A stretch of 64,000 bases of DNA from the NCBI GenBank assembly GCA_910580045.1, contig CAJTXF010000003.1:21460-85459 (forward strand), written 5' to 3'. Positions within the stretch are counted from its first letter, which is position 1. Each line of letters starts with the position of its first letter. A program made the position numbers and the translations under genes. The notes beneath the pieces are model-generated. The model did not search any database and had not been told where the DNA came from. It saw nothing but the letters and a program-made list of their open reading frames with translations. Shown here piece after piece: positions 48,732 to 57,385 of this stretch. The DNA comes from an uncultured Eubacteriales bacterium. Its GTDB lineage: Bacteria; Bacillota; Clostridia; Oscillospirales; Acutalibacteraceae.

Positions 48732-49604
48732 ATGTCAGAGGTCATGTCAGTACAGTGGTTCCCTGGTCATATGGCCAAGACAAGGCGGAAGATAAAAGAA
48801 GATTTGAAACTGGTAGATATTGTGATGGAGCTTCTGGATGCCAGAGTTCCGCAGAGCAGTTCAAACCCTGTTTTGCGGGAAATTATCCAAAACAAGCCTC
48901 GCGTTATTGTGCTAAATAAATGTGACTTGGCGGATTCATCACAAACAGCTCGTTGGATTACTAGCTATAAAGAAAAGGGATTAACTGCAATCCCAGTGGA
49001 GAGCAAAACTGGAAAAGGCCTGCCCGCGCTTTATTCTGCCATCCGTCAGGAATTAAGCGAACAGCGTGCCAGCTGGGAGAAGAAGGGCATGATTGGCCGG
49101 CCTATCCGTGTGATGGTGCTGGGAGTGCCGAATGTTGGCAAATCCTCTATTATCAATCGCATGATTACCGGGGGAAGCGCTGGTAAAGCGGAGGTCCGGG
49201 ACAAGCCAGGCGTTACTAGGCAGAACCGTTGGTTTACAGTGGGAAAAGGCTTTGAACTTCTGGATACTCCCGGTGTACTCTGGCCAAAATTTGAAGACCC
49301 TGCAGTTGGGGAGCATTTGGCCTTTACAGGTGCTGTAAAAGATGAAATACTGGATATGGAAGGCCTCGCTGGACGGTTGCTGGAGCTGCTCTGGGATTTA
49401 TATCCTCAGGCAGTTTCCACAAGATATAAGCTGACTTTGCCTGCCGAGCCTCTACCAGGGCATGAGCTGTTAGCCATGGTAGGCAAAAAACGTGGGATGC
49501 TCATTTCTGGTGGGGAAATTGATACAGAGCGGGCAGCCATCACAGTTTTAGACGAGTTCCGAGGCGGGAAACTGGGTGCGATTACATTGGAGTGGGCAGT
49601 ATGA
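48732..49604 (+). CDS. rbgA: ribosome biogenesis GTPase RbgA (YlqF)
   Basis: RbgA is needed for late assembly of the 50S subunit. From the ATG at 48732 (AGGAG site) it has 290 residues. The GTPase motifs are permuted: G4 NKCDLAD first, then G1 GVPNVGKSSIINR, then G3 LDTPGVLWPKF. The N-terminal VQWFPGHMAKTRRKI is the family signature. An in-frame ATG at 48705 has no ribosome site. It overlaps the rnhB start by four bases. Confidence 0.97.
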   Translation: MSEVMSVQWFPGHMAKTRRKIKEDLKLVDIVMELLDARVPQSSSNPVLREIIQNKPRVIVLNKCDLADSSQTARWITSYKEKGLTAIPVESKTGKGLPALYSAIRQELSEQRASWEKKGMIGRPIRVMVLGVPNVGKSSIINRMITGGSAGKAEVRDKPGVTRQNRWFTVGKGFELLDTPGVLWPKFEDPAVGEHLAFTGAVKDEILDMEGLAGRLLELLWDLYPQAVSTRYKLTLPAEPLPGHELLAMVGKKRGMLISGGEIDTERAAITVLDEFRGGKLGAITLEWAV

Positions 49605-50200
49605 ACCAAGACTATGAGCGGGAAGCAGCTGAACAGGGGTATACAGCTGTTTGTGGAATTGACGAAGCTGGGCGAGGACCGTTGGCTGGCCCAGTGTGTG
49701 CGGCTGCGGTAATTTTGCCTCCTGATTTTCAACTGGATGGATTGAACGATTCCAAAAAGCTCAGCGAAAAAAGGAGAGAGGAACTGTATGGTTCAATCAC
49801 TTTACAAGCTGTTTCGTTTGGGATTGGCTGGGCTAGTGAGGCGGAAATCGATGAGATTAACATCCTCCAGGCAACATTTCTTGCCATGCGCCGGGCTGTG
49901 GATAATTTGAATCCTCCGGCTGACTACGCATTGGTGGATGGAAACAGAATGCCGCTTTTGAGCATACCAGGTAAAGCTATTGTAAAAGGGGATGGGAAGT
50001 GTGCCAGCATAGCGGCTGCTTCCATTTTGGCAAAGGTTGCTCGAGACCGTCTTTTGCGGGAACTGGATGTGAAGTATCCTCAGTATGGATTTGCGCAGCA
50101 TAAAGGGTACGGGACAAAATCTCATTATGCGGCAATCAAGCAATACGGTATTTTGTCGGTGCACCGGCGGAGCTTTTTGAAGAATATAGCAGAGAAGTGA
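49601..50200 (+). CDS. rnhB: ribonuclease HII
   Basis: RNase HII cuts RNA in DNA hybrids, including single ribonucleotides. The 199-residue product has AVCGIDEAGRGPLAGPVCAA, with the catalytic Asp and Glu, then LNDSKKLSEKRREEL and YALVDGNRMP with the next acidic residue. KGDGKCASIAAASILAKVARD is the Lys- and Ser-containing helix. It overlaps rbgA (ATGA), as in Bacillus. Confidence 0.97.
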   Translation: MNQDYEREAAEQGYTAVCGIDEAGRGPLAGPVCAAAVILPPDFQLDGLNDSKKLSEKRREELYGSITLQAVSFGIGWASEAEIDEINILQATFLAMRRAVDNLNPPADYALVDGNRMPLLSIPGKAIVKGDGKCASIAAASILAKVARDRLLRELDVKYPQYGFAQHKGYGTKSHYAAIKQYGILSVHRRSFLKNIAEK

Positions 50201-50237
50201 GACAAATTGCAAGGGCTGTGCTTTGCGGAGGGAAACA

Positions 50238-50591
50238 ATGTCCAACCAATTTGGGAAAGCGGGCGAGGAATATACTGCTCAGTGGCTGGAGACCCAGGGA
50301 TATATAGTTAAAGCAAGAAATTACCGCTCCCGCTATGGGGAAATCGACATTATTGCGGAGAACCATGAGTATATTGTGTTTGTAGAGGTCAAAACTCGCC
50401 GGAGTGGGGCCATGGTGTCACCTTTGGAAGCTGTTACAAGAGAAAAGCAGAGGAAAATCCTATTGACAGCTCAGACATACTTGTTGAAAAGCTCAAGCGC
50501 TTTACAGCCTCGCTTCGATGTGTCTGCCGTGACAGTAGCGCATGGTGAGATATTGGGCTTGCAATATTTTCCCAATGCCTTTGGGGAGTGA
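50238..50591 (+). CDS. yraN: YraN family (UPF0102) nuclease-like protein
   Basis: The 117-residue product has the YraN pattern: KAGEEYTAQWLETQGYIVKARNYRSRYGEIDIIAEN, then VFVEVKTRRSG. The acidic G-E-I-D and E-V-K residues form a restriction-nuclease-like active site, although its activity is not proven in most species. The ATG at 50238 has GGAGGG five bases before it. It lies after rnhB as in many bacteria. The next gene starts just after it. Confidence 0.92.
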   Translation: MSNQFGKAGEEYTAQWLETQGYIVKARNYRSRYGEIDIIAENHEYIVFVEVKTRRSGAMVSPLEAVTREKQRKILLTAQTYLLKSSSALQPRFDVSAVTVAHGEILGLQYFPNAFGE

Positions 50592-50605
50592 AAAGGGGTG
50601 CGGAT

Positions 50606-51547
50606 ATGCGATATTTTGATTTGCACTGCGATACAATTACTGAGTGCTGGCATAGAAATCTGTCTCTCAAGACGAACACACTACAGGTGGGACTTGACCG
50701 GGCAGACAGGTTTGAAGCCTACGCTCAGTGCTATGCTGTTTGGATACCTGATGAACTTCGGGGAGAAAAGGCGTTTCAGCGTTTCCAGCAGGTTACCCAG
50801 CGCTTTTATAATGAGCTGGAACAAGTTAAAGAGTTAGCGCGCCCTTGTACCACACCGGCTGAGAGAGTGGACTCTTGTTCTGAAAAGAAGCATTGCGCTA
50901 TTTTGACGGTTGAAAACGCTTCTGTCTTGGGGGGGAACTTGGAGAAAGTTAGAACTTTGGCGGAATCTGGCGTAAAGCTGTGCACCTTGACGTGGAACGG
51001 TGAAAATGAGTTAGGACGGGGCGCTCGTGCACCTGGACTCACGGGTTTAACAACGTTTGGGAAGCAAGCTGTAAAAGAGATGGAGCGAAGCGGTATTATT
51101 GCGGATGTTTCCCATGCCAGTCCCGAGCTCTTTTGGGACGTGATAAAAATAGCTGCCCAGCCTGTGGTAGCCAGCCACTCCAATGCCAAATCTCTCTGTG
51201 ACCATCCGAGAAATTTGACAGATGAACAATTCAAGGCGATTCGAGATTCCGGCGGGCTGGTAGGCTTAAACCTTGTCAGTTTCTTTTTGCGGGATAAGCC
51301 GGAGCAAGCATCCAGCGATGATATTCTCCGCCATGCGGAACACTTTTTGAATTTAGGCGGCGAAAATGCTCTGGCCATTGGCTCTGACTGGGATGGCAGT
51401 GCGCCGGAGGATTTCCCTTTGTCAGGGATACAGGAGATTCCAGCACTGTATGAGTGCTTTCGAAATAATGGCTTCGGTCAAGAGATAACAGATAAGATAT
51501 TTTTTCGTAATGCTGATGACTTTTTTCATCAGGAAAATTTGCTTTGA
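50606..51547 (+). CDS. membrane (renal) dipeptidase-family M19 peptidase
   Basis: The 313-residue product begins YFDLHCDTITE with the HxD metal ligands of M19 dipeptidases. It contains AILTVENAS, which supplies the bridging Glu, GRGARAPGLTGLTTFGK, and two metal-binding His (DVSHASPELFW and VVASHSNA). The ending IGSDWDG has the last Asp. No signal peptide is visible, so the enzyme is likely cytoplasmic and acts on dipeptides or D-amino acid dipeptides. The ATG at 50606 has AAGGGG seven bases before it. Confidence 0.93.
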   Translation: MRYFDLHCDTITECWHRNLSLKTNTLQVGLDRADRFEAYAQCYAVWIPDELRGEKAFQRFQQVTQRFYNELEQVKELARPCTTPAERVDSCSEKKHCAILTVENASVLGGNLEKVRTLAESGVKLCTLTWNGENELGRGARAPGLTGLTTFGKQAVKEMERSGIIADVSHASPELFWDVIKIAAQPVVASHSNAKSLCDHPRNLTDEQFKAIRDSGGLVGLNLVSFFLRDKPEQASSDDILRHAEHFLNLGGENALAIGSDWDGSAPEDFPLSGIQEIPALYECFRNNGFGQEITDKIFFRNADDFFHQENLL

Positions 51548-51572
51548 CATATGCTGCGATTTGATGTATAGT
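51544..51572 (+). promoter_or_regulatory. sigma-A promoter of thrC
   Basis: A perfect -35 TTGACA (51544-51549) lies 17 bases before TATAGT (51567-51572, five of six). It overlaps the dipeptidase stop codon. The thrC leader is about 30 bases, too short for a T-box or an attenuator. Confidence 0.85.
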
Positions 51573-51606
51573 TATGGCAGTAAATTGAAGTGATAGGGTG
51601 ATGCGG

Positions 51607-53115
51607 ATGACGTACAAAAGCACGAGAGATTCTCAGCTCCGGTTTTCAGCGTCCCAGGTAATCTCTCAGGGAATCTCCCAGGAAGGCGGCCTCTTTGTCC
51701 CTGAGAGTTTCCCGGATGTAAGCCAAAAGCTGGCTCAGTGGGCGAAACTGGACTATAATGGGTTGGCAAAAGAAATTTTCGGCTTATTTTTGAGCGATTT
51801 TTCTAGTGAATTGATTTCCATGTGTGTTGAGAATGCCTATGCAGCTGACAAATTTGGTGTTCCTCCTGTAAAGCTGACTTCCTTGTCGAGTTTAGCTGGG
51901 AATGGACACCTTTTGGAGCTGTGGCATGGGCCTACCTGCGCTTTTAAGGATATGGCACTTCAAATTTTGCCACACTTCTTAACGGCATCTCTAAAGAAAT
52001 CTGCTCCCGGCCGGGAGGCTGTTATTTTGGTGGCAACCTCTGGGGACACTGGGAAAGCCGCTTTAGAAGGATTTCGAGATGTACCAGGCACTCGAGTTCT
52101 TGTGTTTTACCCTCAGGATGGAGTAAGCCCCATGCAAAAGCGCCAAATGGCCACCCAGGAGGGTAAGAATGTTTCTGTCTGTGCTATTGAAGGCAACTTT
52201 GATGATGCTCAGTCTGCAGTAAAGAATATTTTTACAGATAACAGGATGCAGCGCCGGCTGGAGGAAAACGGCATGATATTCTCCAGCGCCAACTCCATCA
52301 ATTGGGGCCGTTTGCTGCCGCAGATTGTTTACTATTTCTACGCCTATTTTGAACTGTGCCGCTCTGGGCGGATTCGCCTCGGAGAGACTGTTAATGTAGC
52401 AGTGCCTACCGGCAATTTCGGAAATATTCTGGCATCCTACTATGCGAGAGAGATGGGCCTGCCCATTCAAAAGTTTATCTGTGCTTCTAACGCAAACAGG
52501 GTGCTGACTGATTTTATCCGCACTGGGGTTTACGAGCGCAGGCGTGAATTCTTTGCCACCACATCTCCCTCTATGGACATTTTGATTTCCAGCAATCTGG
52601 AGCGTCTGCTATATGCTCTCTCTGGTGAGAACAGCCAGATGCTGGCTGGATGGATGTCTCAGCTGAGCACAGAGGGCTGCTATGATGTTGGTGGGGAGGT
52701 CCATGAAAAGGTGCGTGCTCTTTTCTATGGCGGTTCCTGCGACAATACTGGGACTGCCCAGACTGTCCGAAATACCTGGGAGAAGGCCGGGTATCTCTGC
52801 GACACGCACACTGCTGTGGCCCTGGATGTGTATCGGCAATATGTTGAAGATACAGGAGACAGTGATACCCCCACGATGATTGCCTCGACTGCCAGCCCAT
52901 ATAAGTTTGTTGGGGATGTACTGGGCGCATTGGAGCCTGTCATGGGCGCAGACGAGTATGAAAACATATCCCGGTTGGAATCACTGAGCGGAACACAAGC
53001 GCCCAAAGCTCTGAAACAGCTGTGCGACAAGCCAATCCGCTTTACAGAAACGATTGCCAACGCCCAGGCAGCAGACTATGTCCTGCGGGCTCTGGGAATC
53101 CACGGAGGAGCCTGA
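51607..53115 (+). CDS. thrC: threonine synthase
   Basis: Threonine synthase converts O-phosphohomoserine to threonine using PLP. From the ATG at 51607 the product has 502 residues and begins YKSTRDSQLRFSASQVISQG, the usual start of the long (ThrC class with the N-terminal extension) form. ELWHGPTCAFKDMALQ contains the PLP-binding K114. VATSGDTGKAALEGF and VAVPTGNFGNILASYYA are phosphate-binding loops. Hom and thrB are not nearby. The metallophosphoesterase follows at one base. Confidence 0.96.
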   Translation: MTYKSTRDSQLRFSASQVISQGISQEGGLFVPESFPDVSQKLAQWAKLDYNGLAKEIFGLFLSDFSSELISMCVENAYAADKFGVPPVKLTSLSSLAGNGHLLELWHGPTCAFKDMALQILPHFLTASLKKSAPGREAVILVATSGDTGKAALEGFRDVPGTRVLVFYPQDGVSPMQKRQMATQEGKNVSVCAIEGNFDDAQSAVKNIFTDNRMQRRLEENGMIFSSANSINWGRLLPQIVYYFYAYFELCRSGRIRLGETVNVAVPTGNFGNILASYYAREMGLPIQKFICASNANRVLTDFIRTGVYERRREFFATTSPSMDILISSNLERLLYALSGENSQMLAGWMSQLSTEGCYDVGGEVHEKVRALFYGGSCDNTGTAQTVRNTWEKAGYLCDTHTAVALDVYRQYVEDTGDSDTPTMIASTASPYKFVGDVLGALEPVMGADEYENISRLESLSGTQAPKALKQLCDKPIRFTETIANAQAADYVLRALGIHGGA

Positions 53116-53116
53116 T

Positions 53117-53806
53117 ATGGCCCTATTTGTGATTGCAGACCTCCACCTCTCCTTGGGCACGGACAAGCCAATGGACGTGTTCCAAGGCTGGCAGGACCAC
53201 GTCCAGCGTTTGGAGGCGAATTGGCATGCTACCGTTTCCCCTGACGATACAGTTGTAATTGCTGGTGATATTTCCTGGGCAATGAAACTGGAAGACTGTC
53301 AAAAGGATTTTGCGTTCATCCACTCCCTGCCAGGAAAAAAGCTGCTGATGAAGGGGAACCACGACTATTGGTGGAGCACGCGGAATAAGATTGACAATTT
53401 TCTTGCGGCCAACGGGTTTGATACCATACAAGTTCTGCACAACTGTGGTTATCGTATCGGTGAACGAGCCGTGTGCGGAACCAGGGGATGGCTGTACAAT
53501 TCGGAGACAGATGAAGATAAGAAGATTGTTGCCCGGGAAGCGGGGCGGCTGTTAGCCTCTATGAACGAGGCCAAGGCGCTTGGAGGGCAGCTTACAGCTT
53601 TTTTGCACTATCCTCCAGTGTATGGCAGGATGGAGTGCAGGGAGCTGCTAGATATTCTGGCGGACAACCACGTGGCGGACTGCTACTTTGGCCATATACA
53701 TGGCTCCTGTGCGGCAAAAAAGGCGCTGGTCGGGGAGTATAGGGGTGTTAAAATGCACCTGATTTCTTGCGACCATATTGGCTTCTGCCCAGAGCGGGTG
53801 GAGTAA
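53117..53806 (+). CDS. metallophosphoesterase
   Basis: The 229-residue product has the calcineurin-like metal motifs: VIADLHLS (D-x-H), VVIAGDISWAM (GD), MKGNHDYWW (GNHD) and the late His pairs in FLHYPPVYG and CYFGHIHGSCA. Two metal ions should be bound. The family includes phosphodiesterases and Ser/Thr phosphatases; substrate cannot be set. The ATG at 53117 has GGAGGAG seven bases before it. It shares the thrC transcript. Confidence 0.93.
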   Translation: MALFVIADLHLSLGTDKPMDVFQGWQDHVQRLEANWHATVSPDDTVVIAGDISWAMKLEDCQKDFAFIHSLPGKKLLMKGNHDYWWSTRNKIDNFLAANGFDTIQVLHNCGYRIGERAVCGTRGWLYNSETDEDKKIVAREAGRLLASMNEAKALGGQLTAFLHYPPVYGRMECRELLDILADNHVADCYFGHIHGSCAAKKALVGEYRGVKMHLISCDHIGFCPERVE

Positions 53807-53850
53807 GGCTGGAGCCCGAGAATTTCCTTGGAATATTTACGAAAAAGGTA

Positions 53851-53879
53851 TAGATTCTTGGGCGTCTATATGATATAAT
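53851..53879 (+). promoter_or_regulatory. extended -10 promoter upstream of tig
   Basis: A perfect TATAAT (53874-53879) is preceded by TGA, giving an extended -10. The -35 region TAGATT (53851-53856) is weak. The leader to the tig start is about 85 bases, with a small GAAAAA/TTTTTC hairpin near its 5' end. Confidence 0.7.
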
Positions 53880-53971
53880 AGGCTGGATGGTGAAAAAGCG
53901 ACGTTTTTCGGTCTAGCCGGCAAAGCGGTGACGCCAAACAGCAAAGTTTATATTTGAGAGGGATTAGAAAA

Positions 53972-55300
53972 ATGAATCTGAAATCTTCCAACAATGTTGA
54001 GACCAACAAGTACGAGCTGGAGCTGGAGGTCACTCCCGAAGAGCTGAACCAAGCAATCAATGATGTGTACAAGCGTGAAATCAAGAAGATGAACATTCCC
54101 GGCTTCCGCAAAGGCAAGGCACCTCGGGCTTTTGCAGAGAAGTACTATGGTGAGGATGTTTTCTATCAGGCCGCAGTGGATCATTTGTATAACCCTATGA
54201 TGAACACAGCTATTGAGCAGTCCGGTTTGGAAGTTGTGGGGGTTAACAGCTACAATATTGAGGAAATCGGCAAAGAGACTGGAATTCTGGCCAAGCTCAC
54301 AGTTACCGTACAGCCAGAGGCGTCTATTGAAGGATATCGGGAGATTGAGGTAACCAAAGAACCAGTGGAGCCCACTGAGGAGGAAATCAACGCGGAGGTG
54401 GAACGTATCCGCCAGCGCAATTCCCGTGTTATCACAGTGGAGGACCGTGCAGCTGAGGATGGGGATATTGTTGTAATTGATTTTGACGGTTATACTGACG
54501 GTAAGCAGTTTGACGGTGGCAAGGCTGAAAATTTTGATTTAACTCTGGGTTCTGGCCAGTTTATCCCTGGATTTGAGGAGCAGGTAGTTGGCCATAGCAC
54601 GGGAGACGAGTTTGATGTCAATGTGAAATTCCCGGAAGATTACCATGCAGAGGAACTCAAGGGTAAGGATGCCACCTTCAAGATTAAGCTCCATGAGATT
54701 AAGCATCGGGAACTGCCTGAGGTGGATGATGAATTTGCCAAAGATGTCAGTGAATTTGACACCATGGAGGAGTACCGCAAGGATTTGGGGGAGACGATTC
54801 GCCGCCGCAAGGAGCGGGCCTCTGAGTCCAGTGTGGAGCAGCAGCTGATTCAGGCAGTGGTAGCAAAGGTGCAGGCTGATATTCCCGACATCATGGTAGA
54901 GCGGGAGGTTGATGAGATTATCAACTCCTTTGATATGCAGCTGCGCGACCAGGGCATGAATCTGGAAACCTATTTGAAGTACACGCAGGGTACAGTTGAC
55001 AGCCTGCGGGAGCAGTATCATGAGCGTGCCGGCCAGCAGGTTCGAGTGCGGTTGGGCCTGGCAAAGATTGCTGAGCTGGAAAATCTGGAAGTCACCGAAG
55101 AGGAGACAGAGGAAGAGTACAAGAAGCTGGCGGATGCCTATGGTGTGCCGCTGGAGAATGTGAAGTCTCTTGTCCGCGCAAAGGATATTGCCAAAGATGT
55201 GGCTAATCAGAAAGCTATGGACTTCCTTAAGGAGCATGCCGTCTATATAGACAAGAAACCAGAAGAGGACAAGCCTCAGGATAGTGCGTCCGAGGGATAA
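53972..55300 (+). CDS. tig: trigger factor
   Basis: Trigger factor binds the ribosome near the exit tunnel and helps nascent chains fold. From the ATG at 53972 it has 442 residues. The N-terminal ribosome-binding domain includes the signature NIPGFRKGKAPR (G-F-R-x-G-K-x-P). A FKBP-type proline isomerase domain (about residues 150-240) has EDGDIVVIDFDGYTDG, and a helical C-terminal chaperone domain follows. The GAGAGGG site lies nine bases upstream. It heads the clpP-clpX-lon set. Confidence 0.97.
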   Translation: MNLKSSNNVETNKYELELEVTPEELNQAINDVYKREIKKMNIPGFRKGKAPRAFAEKYYGEDVFYQAAVDHLYNPMMNTAIEQSGLEVVGVNSYNIEEIGKETGILAKLTVTVQPEASIEGYREIEVTKEPVEPTEEEINAEVERIRQRNSRVITVEDRAAEDGDIVVIDFDGYTDGKQFDGGKAENFDLTLGSGQFIPGFEEQVVGHSTGDEFDVNVKFPEDYHAEELKGKDATFKIKLHEIKHRELPEVDDEFAKDVSEFDTMEEYRKDLGETIRRRKERASESSVEQQLIQAVVAKVQADIPDIMVEREVDEIINSFDMQLRDQGMNLETYLKYTQGTVDSLREQYHERAGQQVRVRLGLAKIAELENLEVTEEETEEEYKKLADAYGVPLENVKSLVRAKDIAKDVANQKAMDFLKEHAVYIDKKPEEDKPQDSASEG

Positions 55301-55397
55301 TTTAGAAAAATATTGGGCTAATTTTCCTGGAAACAGAATAAAACTTATTGTTTGACTTCATAATAACAAGCGTCTTGTGAAAGGAGCATTCTGACAC

Positions 55398-55979
55398 ATG
55401 AGTTTAGTGCCTTATGTAGTAGAACAGACCAGCAGAGGTGAGCGCTCTTACGATATTTTCTCCCGTCTGCTGAATGACCGTATCGTTATGCTGAATGAGG
55501 AAGTGAACAACGCTTCCGCTGGCGTAATCGTGGCTCAGCTGCTGTACCTGGAAGGGCAGGATCCTGAAAAGGATATTGCTCTTTATATCAACAGCCCTGG
55601 CGGTGTGATTACTGACGGTATGGCCATCTATGACACCATGCAGTATATCAAATGCGATGTATCCACCATTTGTATTGGCATGGCAGCCAGTATGGGTGCA
55701 TTCCTGTTGGCTGCCGGCGCCAAGGGGAAAAGGTTTGCTCTGCCAAATAGCGAGATTATGATTCACCAGCCCAGCGGCGGCGCTCAAGGTCAGGCAACGG
55801 ACATCAGCATCCATGCCAATCACATCCTGCGTACGAAGAAGAGGCTGAATCATATTTTGGCGGAGCGTACCGGTCAGTCTCTGGAAATTATTGAGCGGGA
55901 CACTGAGCGGGATAACTTTATGACCGCCCAGGAGGCGCTGGAGTACGGCCTGGTCGACAAGGTGATAGAGAAGAGATAA
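55398..55979 (+). CDS. clpP: ATP-dependent Clp protease proteolytic subunit
   Basis: ClpP forms a 14-mer chamber protease with ClpX. The 193-residue product has the catalytic S98 (GMAASMGAF) and H123 ([15 protein letters not shown]), and the Asp lies in [30 protein letters not shown] is the family's substrate-binding loop. The start is at the ATG at 55398; GGAG is 12 bases before it. The 97-base gap after tig shows no clear terminator, so tig-clpP-clpX may be one transcript. Confidence 0.98.
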   Translation: MSLVPYVVEQTSRGERSYDIFSRLLNDRIVMLNEEVNNASAGVIVAQLLYLEGQDPEKDIALYINSPGGVITDGMAIYDTMQYIKCDVSTICIGMAASMGAFLLAAGAKGKRFALPNSEIMIHQPSGGAQGQATDISIHANHILRTKKRLNHILAERTGQSLEIIERDTERDNFMTAQEALEYGLVDKVIEKR

Positions 55980-55999
55980 TCAGGAAAGGAAGCTGACGG

Positions 56000-57310
56000 A
56001 TGGCTTTGAAGAATGATAACGAAGTTGCCTGTTCCTTTTGCGGGAAGCCGCAGGCTCTGGTCGGCCAGCTGATTGCTGGCTCCGGGGTGTATATTTGTGA
56101 TTCCTGTGTCCGGCTGTGCATGTCTATCATCAGTGATGAGGACCGAATCCCCCAGCCTGCTGCTCTTCCGGTTCCTGATACAGGCCTTCTGTTGCCCAAG
56201 CCAATGGAGATAAAACGAAAGCTGGATGAATATGTTGTGGGACAGGATGACGCGAAAATAGCGTTGTCTGTGGCCGTTTATAACCACTACAAGCGCATCT
56301 ATTTTTCCGGCGACGGCGGGGTGGAGCTCGCCAAAAGCAATGTGATGCTTTTGGGTCCAACTGGTGTTGGAAAGACCTATTTAGCCCAAACCTTGGCAAA
56401 GCTGCTGGATGTGCCTTTTGCGATTGCCGATGCTACAACTCTTACCGAGGCGGGCTATGTCGGCGATGATGTAGAAAACATTTTGCTGCGGCTGATTCAG
56501 GCAGCTGATTATGATATCTTCCGTGCTGAGCGAGGTATCATATATATTGACGAGATTGATAAAATTTCCCGTAAGTCTGAAAACCAGTCCATCACCCGGG
56601 ACGTCAGCGGCGAGGGCGTGCAGCAGGCCTTACTGAAAATATTGGAAGGCACCACTGCCAGCGTACCGCCAAAGGGCGGCCGGAAGCATCCCCAGCAGGA
56701 GGCTATCAATATTGACACCTCCAATATTTTGTTTATCTGTGGCGGTGCTTTTGATGGTTTGGAAAAACTCGTGCAGAAACGGGTGGCTTCCAGTTCCCTG
56801 GGTTTTGGCGGTGAGGTTCATGGAAAGCGTGAGCTGGAAGAAAAGGACTGGATGCGCGATGTGACCCCACATGATTTGGTGAAATATGGTCTGATTCCTG
56901 AGTTGGTTGGACGCATTCCGGTAATCACCACTTTGGAAGCCTTGAATGAAAAGGCACTTGTCCGGATTCTGCGGGAGCCGAAAAACTCACTCATTCAACA
57001 ATATCAAAAGTTGTTGGATTTGGATCGGGTGGACTTAGAGTTTACAGAAGATGCTTTGGTTACTGTTGCACAAAAGACATTAGAGCGGAAAACAGGTGCT
57101 CGAGGATTGCGCTCCATTTTGGAGGACTTGCTAATGCCTATCATGTATCAGGTGCCCAGTGACTATACTGTAGAAAAGGTTATTGTGACAAAGGCGATGG
57201 TGGAGAAAACTGCTGGGCCTGAAATCATTTATAACAAGGAACGCAAGCCGATGAAAATCAGAATAACTGCGCCAAAGCGCCGGGAACGCAGAGATTCTTC
57301 GGCTTCATAA
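56000..57310 (+). CDS. clpX: ClpX ATPase subunit
   Basis: ClpX unfolds proteins and feeds them to ClpP. The 436-residue product has the N-terminal zinc site C11, C14, C33 and C36, the Walker [12 protein letters not shown] with K125, [10 protein letters not shown] as Walker B and [14 protein letters not shown] as the sensor region. The C-terminal lid and [18 protein letters not shown] complete the AAA+ module. The IGF loop for ClpP is not obvious to me at its usual place (the GFGGEV segment is near it). It starts 20 bases after clpP with AAAGGAAG. Confidence 0.97.
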   Translation: MALKNDNEVACSFCGKPQALVGQLIAGSGVYICDSCVRLCMSIISDEDRIPQPAALPVPDTGLLLPKPMEIKRKLDEYVVGQDDAKIALSVAVYNHYKRIYFSGDGGVELAKSNVMLLGPTGVGKTYLAQTLAKLLDVPFAIADATTLTEAGYVGDDVENILLRLIQAADYDIFRAERGIIYIDEIDKISRKSENQSITRDVSGEGVQQALLKILEGTTASVPPKGGRKHPQQEAINIDTSNILFICGGAFDGLEKLVQKRVASSSLGFGGEVHGKRELEEKDWMRDVTPHDLVKYGLIPELVGRIPVITTLEALNEKALVRILREPKNSLIQQYQKLLDLDRVDLEFTEDALVTVAQKTLERKTGARGLRSILEDLLMPIMYQVPSDYTVEKVIVTKAMVEKTAGPEIIYNKERKPMKIRITAPKRRERRDSSAS

Positions 57311-57325
57311 CAACAAAACAGATGG

Positions 57326-57364
57326 AAGGACTGCCCCCGATTGCAATTATCGGATGCAGTCTTT
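57326..57364 (+). promoter_or_regulatory. hairpin between clpX and lon
   Basis: AAGGACTGC (57326-57334) pairs with GCAGTCTTT (57356-57364), with an inner CCGAT/ATCGG stem. The T run after it is short (three, then CGCTGGTTTT), so it may be an attenuator or weak terminator rather than a full one. Confidence 0.4.
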
Positions 57365-57385
57365 CGCTGGTTTTAGGAGAACATC

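Noticed and set aside
51548..51606. T-box or threonine attenuator before thrC
   Set aside because: The leader after the promoter is only about 30 bases, with no T-box sequence and no leader peptide.
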